Below are positions 1 to 11,373 of a DNA stretch of 64,000 nt, piece by piece (position 1 is the first letter of the stretch; each line of letters begins with the position of its first letter). The DNA is from Papio anubis (lineage: Eukaryota > Chordata > Mammalia > Primates > Cercopithecidae). The notes below the pieces were generated by a model, which saw only the letters and a program-made list of their open reading frames with translations, was not told the origin of the DNA and searched no databases. Location of the stretch: contig NC_044988.1 in assembly GCF_008728515.1 (NCBI RefSeq), forward strand, positions 34,389,159-34,453,158, given 5' to 3'. Made by a program: the position numbers and the translations under genes.

Positions 1-332
1 TGCAGCAACTTCTTGGATTTGGCTTGCATGCTTCTGCCTTTGTTCAAGCTGCTTATCTGTGCTTCAGTTTCCACATTTATAAAATGATTCCTGCTTCATA
101 AAATTATTGGGATGATTACAAGAATTTGTACAAAACACTCAGCACAGTGCCAGTCATAGTAAATGCAGTATATATGTTAGTCAAACAATACTGTTTTCTG
201 TCATGTAGGGGCAGGACACAATTGACAAATCCAAAATACAGAAGCATCTGTGGAAATGGAATGTGGTATGGAAAGTATGTGTGACAGAGAAGTGAGAGCA
301 GCTGGGCATTTGCTTCCAGGAATTCAAAACAA
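1..332. other. Flank downstream of PLGRKT
   Basis: AT-rich sequence beyond the likely 3' end of PLGRKT. I see no exon, RNA gene or recognisable repeat here. Short open frames on both strands have no family resemblance and look like chance. In human the relaxin genes lie on this side of PLGRKT, but nothing relaxin-like is visible in these bases. Confidence 0.5.
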
Positions 333-439
333 TTTATTAATTTTACACTTAGATATTGGTAATGCACACAGAGAGAGGAAATCTGAAAGTTATTTAGAGC
401 ACCTCCTTGATTTTGTGTTGAATGTTATAAATTTTATTT
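333..439 (-). terminator. PLGRKT: Candidate PLGRKT polyadenylation signals
   Basis: Two AATAAA hexamers lie on the minus strand downstream of the stop codon, at 439-434 and 338-333. They would give 3' UTRs of roughly 165 or 270 bases. The farther one sits in an AT-rich context. I cannot tell which is used without transcript ends. Confidence 0.45.
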
Positions 440-582
440 TAAAATAGCTCAAAACTCATCTTGCATTTTAATATTTTAAAATAAAATCTACAATATCAAA
501 ATCTTGAGCATTTAAAAAATTGTAAAAACCATGATTCAAGTCAACAATTCTGTGCTTTGAGATTTGATTGCTAAACAGGATT
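440..582 (-). other. PLGRKT: PLGRKT 3' UTR
   Basis: Continuous with the terminal coding exon and bounded by the stop codon at 585-583. No splice donor is apparent before the candidate polyadenylation signals. The UTR is short and AT-rich, and no transposon is visible in it. Confidence 0.6.
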
Positions 583-704
583 TCACTTGTCTATGAAGAA
601 TTTACTCTGTTCCTTTCTGGCTTTTTCAATGCTTTCAAAAGTGATCATTCCTCTTGGCAGCTGCAATTTACTCTTTTCTGTTTCCAGTATGTCCTCAGCT
701 TCAC
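583..704 (-). CDS. PLGRKT: PLGRKT terminal coding exon (residues 109-147)
   Basis: This exon encodes the C-terminal tail of the plasminogen receptor PLGRKT, an integral membrane protein whose exposed C-terminal lysine binds plasminogen and promotes its activation on the cell surface. The minus-strand acceptor reads tttaag at the boundary. The exon opens with the last two bases of a glycine codon, runs 39 codons from EAEDILETEK to FFIDK and stops with TGA at 585-583. The final residue is lysine (AAG, 588-586), which is the functional hallmark of the family. The residue before FFIDK is Lys here; my memory of the human protein is Arg, a conservative change that fits a non-human primate. There is no frameshift or premature stop. 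Confidence 0.97.
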
Positions 705-1404
705 CTTAAATAAAGTACAGAAATACACAAGGTGACAAAGGGGTCATCAGCAATTTGTGACAAAGCCTGATTGCTATATTCCTTGACAGGCTCTAACAGC
801 GTATGAGCCATGTTCCCAATTTCACACTTAAACATTTTCCTCAGGAGAAGTAATACACTTCCCAGAGGAAACACAGTGATGAATTCTGACAACTTATACA
901 TAAATCAGGAGGTACAGATTTTTTTGACATGTAGAAAAGAAAGAACATCAAGATAAGTAATTTTTTCCCTTGAAACAAAGTCAGGATTAGTATTAATTCT
1001 GTTTGGAGGGATTTGGGTAGAGAAACCACATATATAGTCTTTCCCATTGTCCTTTAATATAAGTGACAAGAGAGAAAATAAAGTTTACTACAAATTCTAA
1101 TTTTTCAGAAAAGCTAATCTTCAACCTGACATTACTTATAAACACTCAAAATAATATTAAATGTTCTTTAGTCTGTATACATACAAATATACATATACAC
1201 ACATCTTTATAAACAATTCCCCTTTCAAAGAGCTACACAATGCAGTAATTTCTTGGGCCCAGTGACATTTGCCAGGTTTTATTGTTGAAGACTACTTAGC
1301 ACATTTTAAAAAATTGTATTACAGTACATGTTTACATTTCATAAGCCTCCCTTGGGATTAAAAGGTGACACTTTCTGTGAGTACTCCTCTTTTAACACAC
1401 TATT

Positions 1405-1682
1405 TTATTTTATTGAGACAGAGTCCAACTCTGTCACCCAGGCTGGAGTGCAGTGGTGCAGTCTCAGGTCACTGCAGCCTCTGCCTCCTCAGTTCAAGCG
1501 ATTCTTGTGCCTCAGCCTCCTGAGTAGCTAGGACTACAGGCGGTATACACTGATTAATTTTGTACTTTTCATAGAGACAGGATTTCACCATGTTGGACAG
1601 GCTAGTCTCGAACTCAAGTGATTTGCCCGCCTTGGCCTCCCAAAGTGCTGGGATTACAGGTGTGAGCCACTGCACCTGGCCT
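1405..1682 (-). mobile_element. Alu (older subfamily)
   Basis: A nearly full-length Alu in reverse orientation with a T-rich start on the plus strand. It is flanked by a clear target-site duplication, tcttttaacacactatt at 1388-1404 and tcttttaacacgctatt at 1683-1699, differing by one base. Many diagnostic CpGs have decayed, so it is a J or old S type. It lies in the sense direction of PLGRKT. Confidence 0.95.
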
Positions 1683-2644
1683 TCTTTTAACACGCTATTA
1701 ATTGTACTCCAAACCCAACAGAACAGACCATAGTTTTCAAATTATAAGAGCATTTCAATCATCTGCAAATATCTTCTTTTTTTACCTCTGTCTCAAATAG
1801 CAAGTAAAAATCATGATAAAATTACATATAACTAGGTTGACCATTGATGACAGACTAGATGTTTTCCATGTGAGAGAGCCTTTCTTCCAGTTAGTAAATT
1901 CTCATCATGTATTTACAGAATGGCTGATAATAAACTCAGTCGAATAGGGATTGTATATTTTACAGTCATCATTATTAACATGGAAAAAAAACTATAATCT
2001 ACATTTTCTAATGTGATAAGTTTTCTGATGAATTCGAATTTTTTTTAAACAGGAAATTCCCACAAAAATTTCCTATTAAATTTCTGTGCCAGCTGTGTCA
2101 AATTCCAGGGCAATAAAAATCAGGATTATGTGACAGCAGCAGTGTGCAGGTGAATATTTACCAACCAGTTCTCTGAAAATAAAATGTCTATAAATTTATA
2201 ATATATATGCTTATTATACATGTTATACATGTTCATTATACATAAAAATAAGTACCATAATAAAATGTACATAAAATTCCACATAGCAAATTGATTCTCA
2301 CAGAATGCTTTCATTGATTTTTATGGAATGCCGGAATCCGTGGCCAGCCTATGTTGCAGTTGATGAGAGAGTATAATGGATGACGGTTGGTGTTTTCATT
2401 CACACTAATGAGTAGGACAAAAGTGAAACAATGAGTTGTTTTATTGAAGACAAATGTTGGAACTTCATTTATTTGAGAATGATGTAAACAACTTATTTGC
2501 TGAACTGGATAATAGTTTTTCAATATTAGAAGAATATTTCACCAACTTTTATGCTATTTACAATGGAATAGTTACAGACAAAGCACATTTTTAAGCTTAA
2601 TCTGCATTTTTAGCATTTTCTTCATCAATTTTTAAAATCTAGAC

Positions 2645-2851
2645 CATAGGTTGGCAAACTGTCTTAAAGGGCCAGACAGTAAATATTACAGGCTTGTGGG
2701 CTCATATGTTTCTGTTTCAACGATGGCTCTGTCATGGTGATGGGAAGGCAGCCACAGACAATACATAAATGAATGAGCATGGATGTGTTCCAATAAAACT
2801 TTATTTTTGAAAACAGGTGGCCAGCCTCAGGCCATAATTTTTCAACCCCTG
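2645..2851. mobile_element. hAT-Charlie-type non-autonomous DNA transposon
   Basis: Terminal inverted repeats resembling 'ggttggcaaact' on the left and 'tttcaacccctg' on the right bracket a 207-base element with the familiar 'gggccagacagtaaat' and 'ccaataaaactttattt' blocks. An 8-base target duplication, the hAT hallmark, is visible as atctagac (2637-2644) and gtctagaa (2852-2859). I did not assign a family name. Confidence 0.8.
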
Positions 2852-3415
2852 GTCTAGAAAATCAATCAAATAAGCAGTCAAGCCTTGATTTGGCAACCAC
2901 AGATTTCCATTGTGTAAATACTCCCATCAAGACCAACTTCAGACTATCAATGGGGTGTCACTAAAACTGGACAGTAGCTGTATTTTGTTTTGTCTGTGTA
3001 TTATATCTGCATTTCTATCATATAGATACAATAGCTATAAATAATCAGAGTATGGATAATAGCAAATATTTAGAAACAGATGAGTTCTGTTTATTACCTT
3101 TGTTTTAAACACAATTTAATATTATTTATTTGCTGTAATTTATTTATTGCAAGTTTATATAAGTTTTAATACCTTAAATGACTATGTTTAACAACCGGCT
3201 TACACAATCCCTGAAAATGTAGTGATTGGTTCTTGTGAGCTGGTATGAGGTGGCTCCAGCACACCACTGTGTGAGAGGGAGCAGAAATGTTGGTCATTGG
3301 AGGTTCAAAGAGACAGTCTTGTCAGAATTTTTGTAAGTCAAAGGTTCCTAAGGCAGGGATCCTTGAACTGGAAAATAAATCAGCAAATAGAAACTCTAGT
3401 TTATCAAAGACTTAC

Positions 3416-3525
3416 CTTTCATTCTTTCTAAAAGGGTTCCATAGCCCAAGTCATACTGGTAGGTGAGGATAAAGCTTAATGGAACAATTGGGACCAGGAA
3501 GGCTGGCTTCTTTTTTTTAATCGCT
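3416..3525 (-). CDS. PLGRKT: PLGRKT penultimate coding exon (residues 72-107)
   Basis: The exon starts with the third base of Gly71, encodes AIKKKKPAFLVPIVPLSFIL and the following TYQYDLGYGTLLERMK, and ends with the first base of Gly108. The acceptor is atag and the donor is gtaag. KKKK at residues 74-77 is the basic loop between the two transmembrane helices. The second hydrophobic helix (about residues 78-98) follows, and LLERMK begins the exposed tail. At 110 bases the phase fits both neighbouring exons. No substitution relative to my memory of the human protein is seen here. Confidence 0.97.
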
Positions 3526-4095
3526 CTATTTCAAGAATTAAAAAAAGAACCAATATCAAAAAATAATCTGTAAATACATATCTGTATACTTAAAGAAAAA
3601 AAAATACCTGCTTTTTGGAAGAATGACTTTTCCTTCAGAAGTTACTTAATACATTTGATAATTCTATGGAAATAGGATTTCCTTACCCAGTATCCCTAAC
3701 CAGATTCTGCAGTTCTCAAGGGCGAGGTCTGTGACTTGTTCATCTTTATTTGACTTTGAAGCTCAGGTTCCTTGTTTTTAAAATGGGTAAGGATTGGTAT
3801 CTACCACTAAGGGATTGTGGAGATAAACATATAGAGGCCTTCTTGGTGTCAAGTTGGTGCTCTCTCTCTCTAACTAATAAAGTAGAGAAAAAGACAGAAG
3901 CAACCTAGGAAACTAAATTAACTGTTACTGCCTTGCTTTCACAGAGTTACCCCCAAGGACTAAGGTTAATAGGTTACTTTGCTTACATACACTATTTGGA
4001 CCAAAGTCTTATTCTGGCCAACTTCATAATAAAATGGTAATGGAAAAGACAAAAAGAAGTAAATGACTGAAGAAAATATTAAATAGCAAACATAC
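3526..4095 (-). other. PLGRKT: PLGRKT intron between residues 71 and 72
   Basis: A 570-base intron with donor gtatg (4095-4091) and acceptor ag (3527-3526). It is AT-rich and no repeat is recognised. The preceding exon's reading frame stays open for a short way into it, which is not evidence of coding. Confidence 0.9.
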
Positions 4096-4226
4096 CCAGC
4101 TGTTAAAGAGATGGCTGCAAAGCCAAAAAAAGTTCCAAAATATTTGAGGAATTCCCGAGACCACGCGATCTGCATAGCCATTTGTCTTTCCCTCATTTCA
4201 CTCTGCATGATGAGCTGCCTTTCCAG
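4096..4226 (-). CDS. PLGRKT: PLGRKT internal coding exon (residues 28-70)
   Basis: The acceptor follows a good pyrimidine tract ending tcctcag. The exon opens with CTG GAA (L28 E29), encodes LERQLIMQSEMRERQMAMQI, then AWSREFLKYFGTFFG and FAAISLTAG, and ends two bases into Gly71 before donor gtatg. The charged, methionine-rich stretch precedes the first membrane helix (about residues 53-73). Phe follows FFG here; my memory of human has Leu. The 131-base length (43 codons plus two bases) fits the next exon. The upstream exon encoding residues 1-27 was looked for on the minus strand and not found, so it probably lies beyond 64000. Confidence 0.97.
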
Positions 4227-5150
4227 CTGAGGACAAAACAAAAGACAAAGTAAAGTTACTCATCTTTGGAATCTGAACAAATAGTAATCTGTCTTTCCAG
4301 CGGATTCATTCTTCAATTGCTTTAATTCATGTTTTTTCAAAAAAATCTCAACAGACTTTGACTAAAGTTCCTTTGGACAGCTCTCACCAACTGTCACCTT
4401 GGCAGTGAAATCTTCCTGGAATAAATACAGAATAAATATCAATATTACATTTTTACACCCTGAGGTCTTGACTGCCTGTGGTCTGGAGCTTTAGCCAAGC
4501 CTCAAATAAATGTCCAGCTTTTCCTATTGCATGTGTGGAAAGATCTATGGGTCTTTAAATATAGATACATCTTACTGGCCTTTATTTCCACTTGCATGGA
4601 AATCTGCCTTCCAAATCCACTCCAAACTGATATTTATTTGGAGTATTTATTTGGTCCATATCACACCACAATATGATAGTAGATGGGTGTTGTTGTTTTG
4701 AGACATCTTTTCCTTTGCCACATTTTTCTAACCTCAAGTTCTTCACCACTTTGTTCAGTGCCTTTCACCGCTTTGAACAGAAGGCAGATGGCTCAGAACA
4801 CAGGAGACTGAATTTCTAAATGGATTTTTAGAAAATACTCAGGAGAAGCAACTGTCTGTAAACCCAAGCCCATTATTTGAAGAGAGTTATATTCTTGACA
4901 GAGAAAAGTGTTGTTGGCGTTGTTGTTGTTGTTGTTTTAATTCTAAAATCTTGGCACTACATGTCATTAGCCAAGCTAGAGGGCAGTACACAGGGAGTTC
5001 ATGATGCAAGGAAGAGGAGAGGAAGGTGATTTAGTTTCCCCTCCATGCCTTCTTTCTACTGAGGGGAGTAGCTGGGAGGGGCAAATGATAGTTTAGATGT
5101 AAAGATGGGGCTTGGCTCCTTGGCCTAATTTGGGAAGTTAAATCCCCAGA
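4227..5150. other. No recognisable feature apart from a short GTT run
   Basis: Intronic sequence without repeat landmarks I can name, apart from an imperfect (GTT)n run at 4909-4937. Confidence 0.5.
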
Positions 5151-5169
5151 AGATATGAAGGAAGCCTCA

Positions 5170-5990
5170 GTTGGGTTTGGGAATCCCTAAACAGAGAAGA
5201 CTTGTGGCCTTGCTTCCTGTAGATAATTCTGGAAGGGAGCAGCTACAGCAGAGCAGAAATGGTTTCAGGGCAGACCTCGCAGAGAGCACACCTGAGAGAG
5301 GCCACTTCCATCTCCCTCAGCAGCCAAGGGGTGTGGAGGAAGTCTGCAAGGTTCTCACATCAGCTGAAGAGGGGCACAGAAGGTAGCTATGGATCGAGAG
5401 CAGGGGGACTACCAAAGAGTCCAAAACCTAGAGCCAGGGGACCCCATAACAGACACTTTAGGAGTGAACATAAGCCAATGGTTGGATGGGGAAGGCCACT
5501 GGATCCCAGAGGATCAGCAGCACCCGAGAGTGCTTTTCTGCTGTTGTTTTCTGTTCGATCAACCTGGACAGCACCACATGATGTTCCCTAAGGGCATGAG
5601 GCCGTGTTCCAGGCTGGCAAAACCATCATCCCCATACTCTCAGGTGCTGCTGATCCTCTGGGATCCAGTGGCCTTTCCCGCTCAGCCACTGGCTTACATT
5701 CACTCCCAAGTGTCTGTTGTGGGGTCCCCGGCCCAAGGTTTTGGACTCCAGTAGGTTACCAGCTCTCAGTCTGCAGCCACCTTCTCTGCCCCTCTCCAGC
5801 TGAGGTGAGAACCTTGCAGACTTTCTTCAGACCCCTCAGCCACTAAGGGAGACGGAAGTGGCCTCTCTTAGGCATGCTCTCTGTGAGGTCTGCTCTGAAA
5901 CCCTTTCTGCTCCGCAGTATCTGCTCCCTCCCAACATTCTCCACAGGAAGCAGGGCCATAATTCTCTGTCTGGGGATCCCCAAATGCATC
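5170..5990. repeat. Large imperfect inverted repeat (two ~360-bp arms, ~100-bp loop)
   Basis: The left arm (about 5170-5532) and right arm (about 5635-5990) are reverse complements at roughly 80% by eye. Matching blocks include 'ttgcttcctgt' against the complement of 'acaggaagcag' at 5943, 'gagaggccacttcc' against 'ggaagtggcctctc' at 5855, and 'ggccactggatcccagagga' against 'tcctctgggatccagtggcc' at 5653. The loop is about 5533-5634. Open frames in the arms mirror each other and are not genes. It may be a palindromic DNA transposon or an inverted duplication; I cannot name a family. Confidence 0.85.
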
Positions 5991-6397
5991 TGGCTAGATG
6001 TGCCTTCCCTGATGCTGGTGCCACCTGAGATCACCTGCACCCAAGCCTAGGTCATACCAGGGAAAAGATGAACGGAGAAGGAGAGGAGGAAAGCTGAATT
6101 CAACTATGTTCTCCCAAAGAACCGAGTTTTAAACTACAAATAATTGAGTAACTTTGACTTGTCAAAATTGAATTTGCTGTCACCAAGAGAAATTGAGGTT
6201 CATTTTGAGTTCAATTAGCAATAAAAAATAGATGTGTTTTTGCACAAGATTATTTAGTGTGTGAAATTCATCCTTGCTACATTACTTATTTACAAAACTT
6301 ACATACTGATTCATCATATCCCCCAAAGTGATGTAAATGCAGCAATTAATTATTTGTGTTTTTATCAAAAGGCAGTAAACAAGAAATAGAGGAGTCC

Positions 6398-6592
6398 AGA
6401 GTGGTTCTAAACTTTTGCTGCACACCATGAGCATCTGGGGAGCTTTTCAAAGTTCTAGTACCCAGACCTACACCCCAGACCAACTAAACCAGGTGGGATC
6501 AATTCAGTCAGGATCTGGAGGTAAAATCAGGCATCAGTATTTTCTAAAGGTTTCCAGATAGTTCTCGTGTGCTGCCGGGACTGAGAACCATC
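6398..6592. mobile_element. MER5A: MER5A (hAT-Charlie MITE)
   Basis: The ends resemble the MER5A termini (gtggttctaaac and gactgagaacca), and the interior has its characteristic 'gcatctggggagctttt' and 'cccagaccaa' blocks. It is diverged and non-autonomous with no coding capacity. Confidence 0.8.
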
Positions 6593-6779
6593 ACCATAAA
6601 TGAAAGACTCATAGCTTATGCTTTTTTCCCACGAAAGATCAACGTGAGATATCAGTCTGAAAGATATCACCTGGGAACTCTCAAAAGATTGTGAGCAGAG
6701 GGCTTTCAGGGTGGCAGAGTTAATCTGTATGGTACTATGGTGGTGGATACATGACACTCTGCATTTGTCAAAACTCATA

Positions 6780-8155
6780 AAACTTTACAGCACAGCGTGA
6801 ACCTTAGCGCATACAAATTTTACAAATCAGCCAAAAGGGCAAGGGATGCACAAGATGGAACGGGGACTGTGACAAAATAATCTGACTGTACTACAAATGT
6901 ATGGCACAATCTCACTGAAGGGTTGGGGGAAAATAACTGATCTAACTTTGGAAAATGGTATTTTGACTAAAAACTGTAAAACTAAAGACAGAAAGAACTA
7001 TACATAAACACTGTACTCTAGTGAGTAAAACTGTCTCTCACAAGTTACAGATTAACAATTCTGAAACCACTTTACATGTCTACTGGAGGTGAGCAACAAG
7101 TAAATTGACAGCAGATGGTGGAAGTCAGGTTTCTTATTATTAAACAGGGAGATAACAAACAAGCAAGAGGAAAAGACTAGAATGAACCATGTGGTACTGG
7201 ATTAGAGCCAATAACATCAGTATGAACTCATGCTTAGTGCTTGATACAGAGATAGACAAAGATGAAATTACAGATATGCATATCTATATGCATGCATGAA
7301 TTAGGCATTCATGGCTTAGTGTAAGTACATACGTTTTCTCAGCTCTGTCCACTGACAGGGAATAGAGGCAATAACCTCTTGCAAACAAGCATACTAACAC
7401 CCAGAAACACCCAGACATGATTTCTACTCTCCAAAAAAATAAATAAATAAACCAGGGCTCCTTGGAGAAATAGCTGGCCTAGGACTGGGGCAAGAAATGT
7501 ATAAGAGGAGCCTACAGCATCTTATAGTGCCAGAAAGTCAAGAGATACTAAAATAATAATAATGATGATGGAGTATGTCAAAAGGACACGGGGGTCAATC
7601 TGAAAGAGCTACTAATGTCCAAAGCTGGAACAATTTTATCAGCAAAATAAATAACATAGTATTGGATTATAACCTAAAGTATAAAATAAATATCCACGAG
7701 TCTATACTAATATAAATGGAGAAGAGACAAATATCCTGTACAGAAGAATTCCAACTCATTTACATAGATACTCCTCCTCACTCTTCAAAGAAGTGGAGCT
7801 TAACTCCCACCCCTTGATCTTGGGCTTTGCTTAGTTACTTGCTTCCAATGCGAACAGTATGAAAGGCAGGGTGAGGGATGAAGAAGCTAAAGAGACAAGA
7901 AGACTAAATGTAACGTGGCATCCTGGATGAGATTCTGGGACAGAAAGGGAACATGAGAGACAAACAAATGAAATCTGAATGTGGGATGTATTGAATAGTA
8001 ATGGATCAATGTTCGCTTCCTAGTTGTGGCAAATGTGCCATGGTAATAGTCAGATGTTAACAGCAGGGCACAATGAATGTAGGGTATTTGGGAATTCTAT
8101 ATGCCTTTTCTATAAATCTAAAACTAGTCTCAAATTTAAGTATATTTAAAAAACT
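6780..8155 (+). mobile_element. Old L1 (L1ME-like) 3' end
   Basis: This matches, block by block, the 3' part of the old L1 at 57192-58890. Shared blocks include 'tactggattagagcc' against 'cactggattggaatt', 'atcctggatgagattctggg' against 'ttgatcctggaacag', and a common ending of 'aaatctaaaa' followed by an A-rich tail. No open reading frame survives. The subfamily assignment is from memory. Confidence 0.65.
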
Positions 8156-8857
8156 GGTTATGAACAAATATTATATTCTGAGTCTGCTCCCTTACTGTTA
8201 AGAATGAAGGCAATCATGTCCATCTTTCATAGATAAATTATAAAAATCAGCAAGATTGTGTATCTGTGATAAACTATGAGCCTAGAGTGAGAAAAAATTC
8301 CATGCAAACTCTCTCCATGAGTAAAACATTCTAATGAAAGATATTTTGATCTGTAATGTTAATTATCCATTAAAATGTTATTAACTATCCTATATTTCAT
8401 AAGATTATGTTTAAAGTCATAGGTCTATATCTGTATACATCTTAAAAGTCAAATTAATAAACTAGACTACCAAATTTTTCAATAGCCATAAAGGGATAAG
8501 TGAATTAATGCCATTATCAATTTACCAAGAATTGGCATCCTTTAACTATGTGTACATTCATTTTCAACCTTCCTTCTCAATTACTGACACTAAAAACAGC
8601 AAATAAAAGCAAAACAGAACATGTACAGCAAGTTCTCTTAATGGTTGTTAACTCAAATCCTAAATACAAAATTCTTTATCCTATTTTAAAAGAAATGTAG
8701 ACCTTTTATAATAATAATTTTCTTATCTCTGGACCTTTTGATACTGCTTTACAGAATAATTTGAAATCAAAATGTTCCTGATTATAACTTCACACTCTGA
8801 GGATTTTACAGGCTTATCTGATGCTAGTTTAACAATTAGAGAACCACAATTAATTTT
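8156..8857. other. No recognisable feature
   Basis: AT-rich intronic sequence between two L1-derived segments. I could not identify a repeat or functional element in it. Confidence 0.4.
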
Positions 8858-9338
8858 AAAGAGAGCACATAAGACCCTCCACAAACTAGGCATTGAAAGA
8901 ACATATCTCAAAATAATAAAAGCCATCTATGACAAACCCACAGCCAACATCACTAAATGGGAAAAAGCTGGAAGCATTCCCCTTGAAAACTAGAACAAAA
9001 CAAGGATGTCCACTCTCACCACTCCTATTCAATTTAGTATTGGAAGTCCTAGCCAGAGCAATCAGGCAAGAGAAAGAAATAAAAGGCATCCAAATGGAAA
9101 AAGAAGGCAAATGATCCCTCCTCATTGAATATTATTCTACACTAGGAAAACCTGAAGACTCCGCCAAAAGGCTCCTAGCCCTAATAGACCTAATAAACAA
9201 CTTCAGCAAAGTTTCAAGATACAAAATCAACATACAAAAATTAGTAGCATTTCTACACACCAGTAATGGTCATGCTGAGAGCCAAACCAAGAATGCAATC
9301 CCATTTACAACAGACAAACAGACAGACAGACAGACACA

Positions 9339-9379
<41 letters not shown>

Positions 9380-10786
9380 CTAGGATGAAAGAAATCAGAG
9401 ACAGCACAAATAAATGAAAGAACATTCCATGCTCATGAATTGGAAGAATCAATATTGTTAAAATGGCCATACTGCCTAAAGCAAAATACAGATTCAATGC
9501 TATTCCTATCAAACAACCAGTATCATTCTTTACAGAACTAGAAAAAAAAACTTTTCTAAAATTCATATAGAACCAAAAAGTCCAAATAGGTAAAGCAATC
9601 CTAAGCAAAAAGAACAAAGCCAGAGACATCACACTACCTGACTTTATACTATAAGGCTATAATAACCAAAACAGCATGGTACTAGTGCAAAAGCAGAAAC
9701 ATATGCCAATGGAAAAGAATAGAGAACTCACAAATAAAGCCACATACCTACAACCATCTGACCTTTAACAAAGTTGACAAAAATAAGCAACAGGGAAAGG
9801 ACTCCCTATTTAATAAATGGTGCTGGGATAACTTGCCAGCATATGCAGAAGAATGAAAATGGACCCCTACCTATCACCATATACAAAACTTAACTCAAAA
9901 TGGATTAAAGACTTAAGTGGAAAACCTTAAACTATGAAAATCCTAGAATAAAACCTGAAATAAACCATTCTGGACATTGGTCTTGGCAAAGAATTTATGA
10001 CCATGTCCTCAAAAGCAATGACAACAAGAACAAAAATTGACAAATGTTACCTAATTAAACTAAAGAGCTTCTGCACAACAACAACAAAACTATCAACAGA
10101 GTAAACAAACAATTTATAGAATGGAAGAAAATATTTGCAAATTATGTATCTGACAAAGGTCTAGTATCCAGAATCTATAAGGAACTTAAACAACTCAACA
10201 AACAAAAACCAAATAATCCCATTAAAAAGTGGGCAAAGGACATGAACAGACACTTCTCAAAAGAAGACATACACTTGGTCAACAAGCATATGAAAAAATG
10301 TTCAACATCAATAATCAGAAAAAAGCGAATCAAAACTACAATGAGATACCATCTCACACCAGTCAGACTGGCTATTAAAAAGATAAGAAATAACAGATGC
10401 TGGCAAGGCTGCAGAGAAGAGGGAATACTTACACACTGTTGGTGGGAATGTAAATTAATTCAGTCACTGTGGAAAGCAGTTTAGAGACTTAAAACAGAAT
10501 GACCATTTGACCCAGCAATCCCATTACTGGGTATATATCCAAAAGAAAATAAACAATTTGACAAAAAAGACATGTCTACTCATATTTTCATCTCAGCACT
10601 ATTCACAATAGCAAAGACATGGAATCAACCTAGCTGCCCATCAATGGTGGATTGACGAAAGAAAATGTGGTAAATATACACCATGGAATACTATGCAGCC
10701 ATAAAAAGGAATTAAATCATATCCTTTGCAGCCATCTGGATGCAGCTGGAGGCCATTATCCTAAGTAAATTAACAAAGGAACAGGA
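8858..10786 (+). mobile_element. L1 (L1PB/L1MA-like) ORF2 fragment, part 1
   Basis: A 5'-truncated L1 starting inside ORF2. Reverse-transcriptase-domain sequence is readable in pieces (PLSPLLFNLVLEVLARAIRQ at about 9022-9081) but is broken by frameshifts, stops and an internal deletion near 9110-9130. It proceeds through the ORF2 C-terminus (CW..GCREEG) towards the 3' UTR, where an Alu interrupts it. A CA-rich microsatellite has expanded inside it. It is not mobile. Confidence 0.9.
9310..9378 (+). repeat. Compound (CAGA)n-(CA)n microsatellite
   Basis: A CAGA-type run passes into about 19 CA units. It lies inside the L1 ORF2 and probably expanded from the 'aaccaagaatgcaatcc...acaa' context. 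It is likely to vary in length. Confidence 0.97.
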
Positions 10787-11105
10787 GGCCGGGCGCGGTG
10801 GCTCAAGCCTGTAATCCCAGCACTTTGGGAGGCCGAGACGGGCGGATCACGAGGTCAGGAGATCGAGACCATCCTGGCTAACAGGGTGAAACCCCGTCTC
10901 TATTAAGAAATACAAAAAACTAGCCGGGCGAGGTGGCGGGCGCCTGTAGTCCCAGCTACTCGGGAGGCTGAGGCCGGAGAATGGCGTGAACCCGGGAGGC
11001 GGAGCTTGCAGTGAGCTGAGATCCGGCCACTGCACTCCAGCCTGGGCGACAGAGCGAGACTCCGTCTCAAAAAAAAAAAAACAAAAAAAAAACAAAAAAA
11101 AACCC
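10787..11105 (+). mobile_element. Young AluY (AluYR-type), inserted in L1
   Basis: A near-intact Alu with most CpGs preserved and a long A-rich tail. It is flanked by a perfect 12-base duplication, aaaggaacagga, at 10775-10786 and 11106-11117. Features such as 'ggctcaagcctg', 'gagacgggcgg', 'gggcgaggtggcggg' and 'agatccggccac' match what I know of Old World monkey AluYR lineages. It splits the surrounding L1. Confidence 0.95.
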
Positions 11106-11373
11106 AAAGGAACAGGAAGCCAAATAACTCAAGTTCTCACTTGTAAGTGGCAACTAAGCACTGGGTAACTATAGACATAAAGAGGCAACAATAGACACCA
11201 GGGACTACGAGAAGGGGTAGAGGGGGAGGGGAGCAAGGGATGAAAAACTCCCTATTGGGTTCCATGCTCACCACTTGGGTGATGGAATCATTCATACCCC
11301 AAACCTCAGCATCACACATAATAAACCTGCACCCCCTGAACCTAAAACAAAAGTTGAAATGATAAAAAATAAA
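11106..11373 (+). mobile_element. L1 3' UTR, part 2 of the split copy
   Basis: The continuation of the L1 beyond the Alu. It contains the familiar 'caccagggacta', a G-rich stretch, 'acctcagcatcac' and the terminal 'aaaacaaaagttgaaat' block ending in an A-rich tail, directly followed by a second L1. Confidence 0.9.

Larger units (their letters stand above)
705..3415 (-). other. PLGRKT: PLGRKT last intron
   Basis: A 2,711-base intron between the two final coding exons. The donor is gtaag (minus strand, 3415-3411) and the acceptor is ag (706-705), splitting a glycine codon after its first base. It contains one Alu and one hAT transposon, listed separately. The rest, including 2860-3415, shows no recognisable feature. 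Confidence 0.9.

Noticed and set aside
3966..4241. 91-codon minus-strand open frame as a separate small protein
   Set aside because: It is the PLGRKT exon at 4226-4096 read through into intron on both sides; the splice sites and family match define the exon.
5171..6040. Several open frames at 5.2-6.0 kb as a gene pair
   Set aside because: Frames in the two arms mirror each other because of the inverted repeat; there is no start context, splice sites or homology.
9310..9378. Direct-repeat arrays as CRISPR
   Set aside because: The repeated arrays are simple microsatellites in a primate genome; no spacer structure is present.
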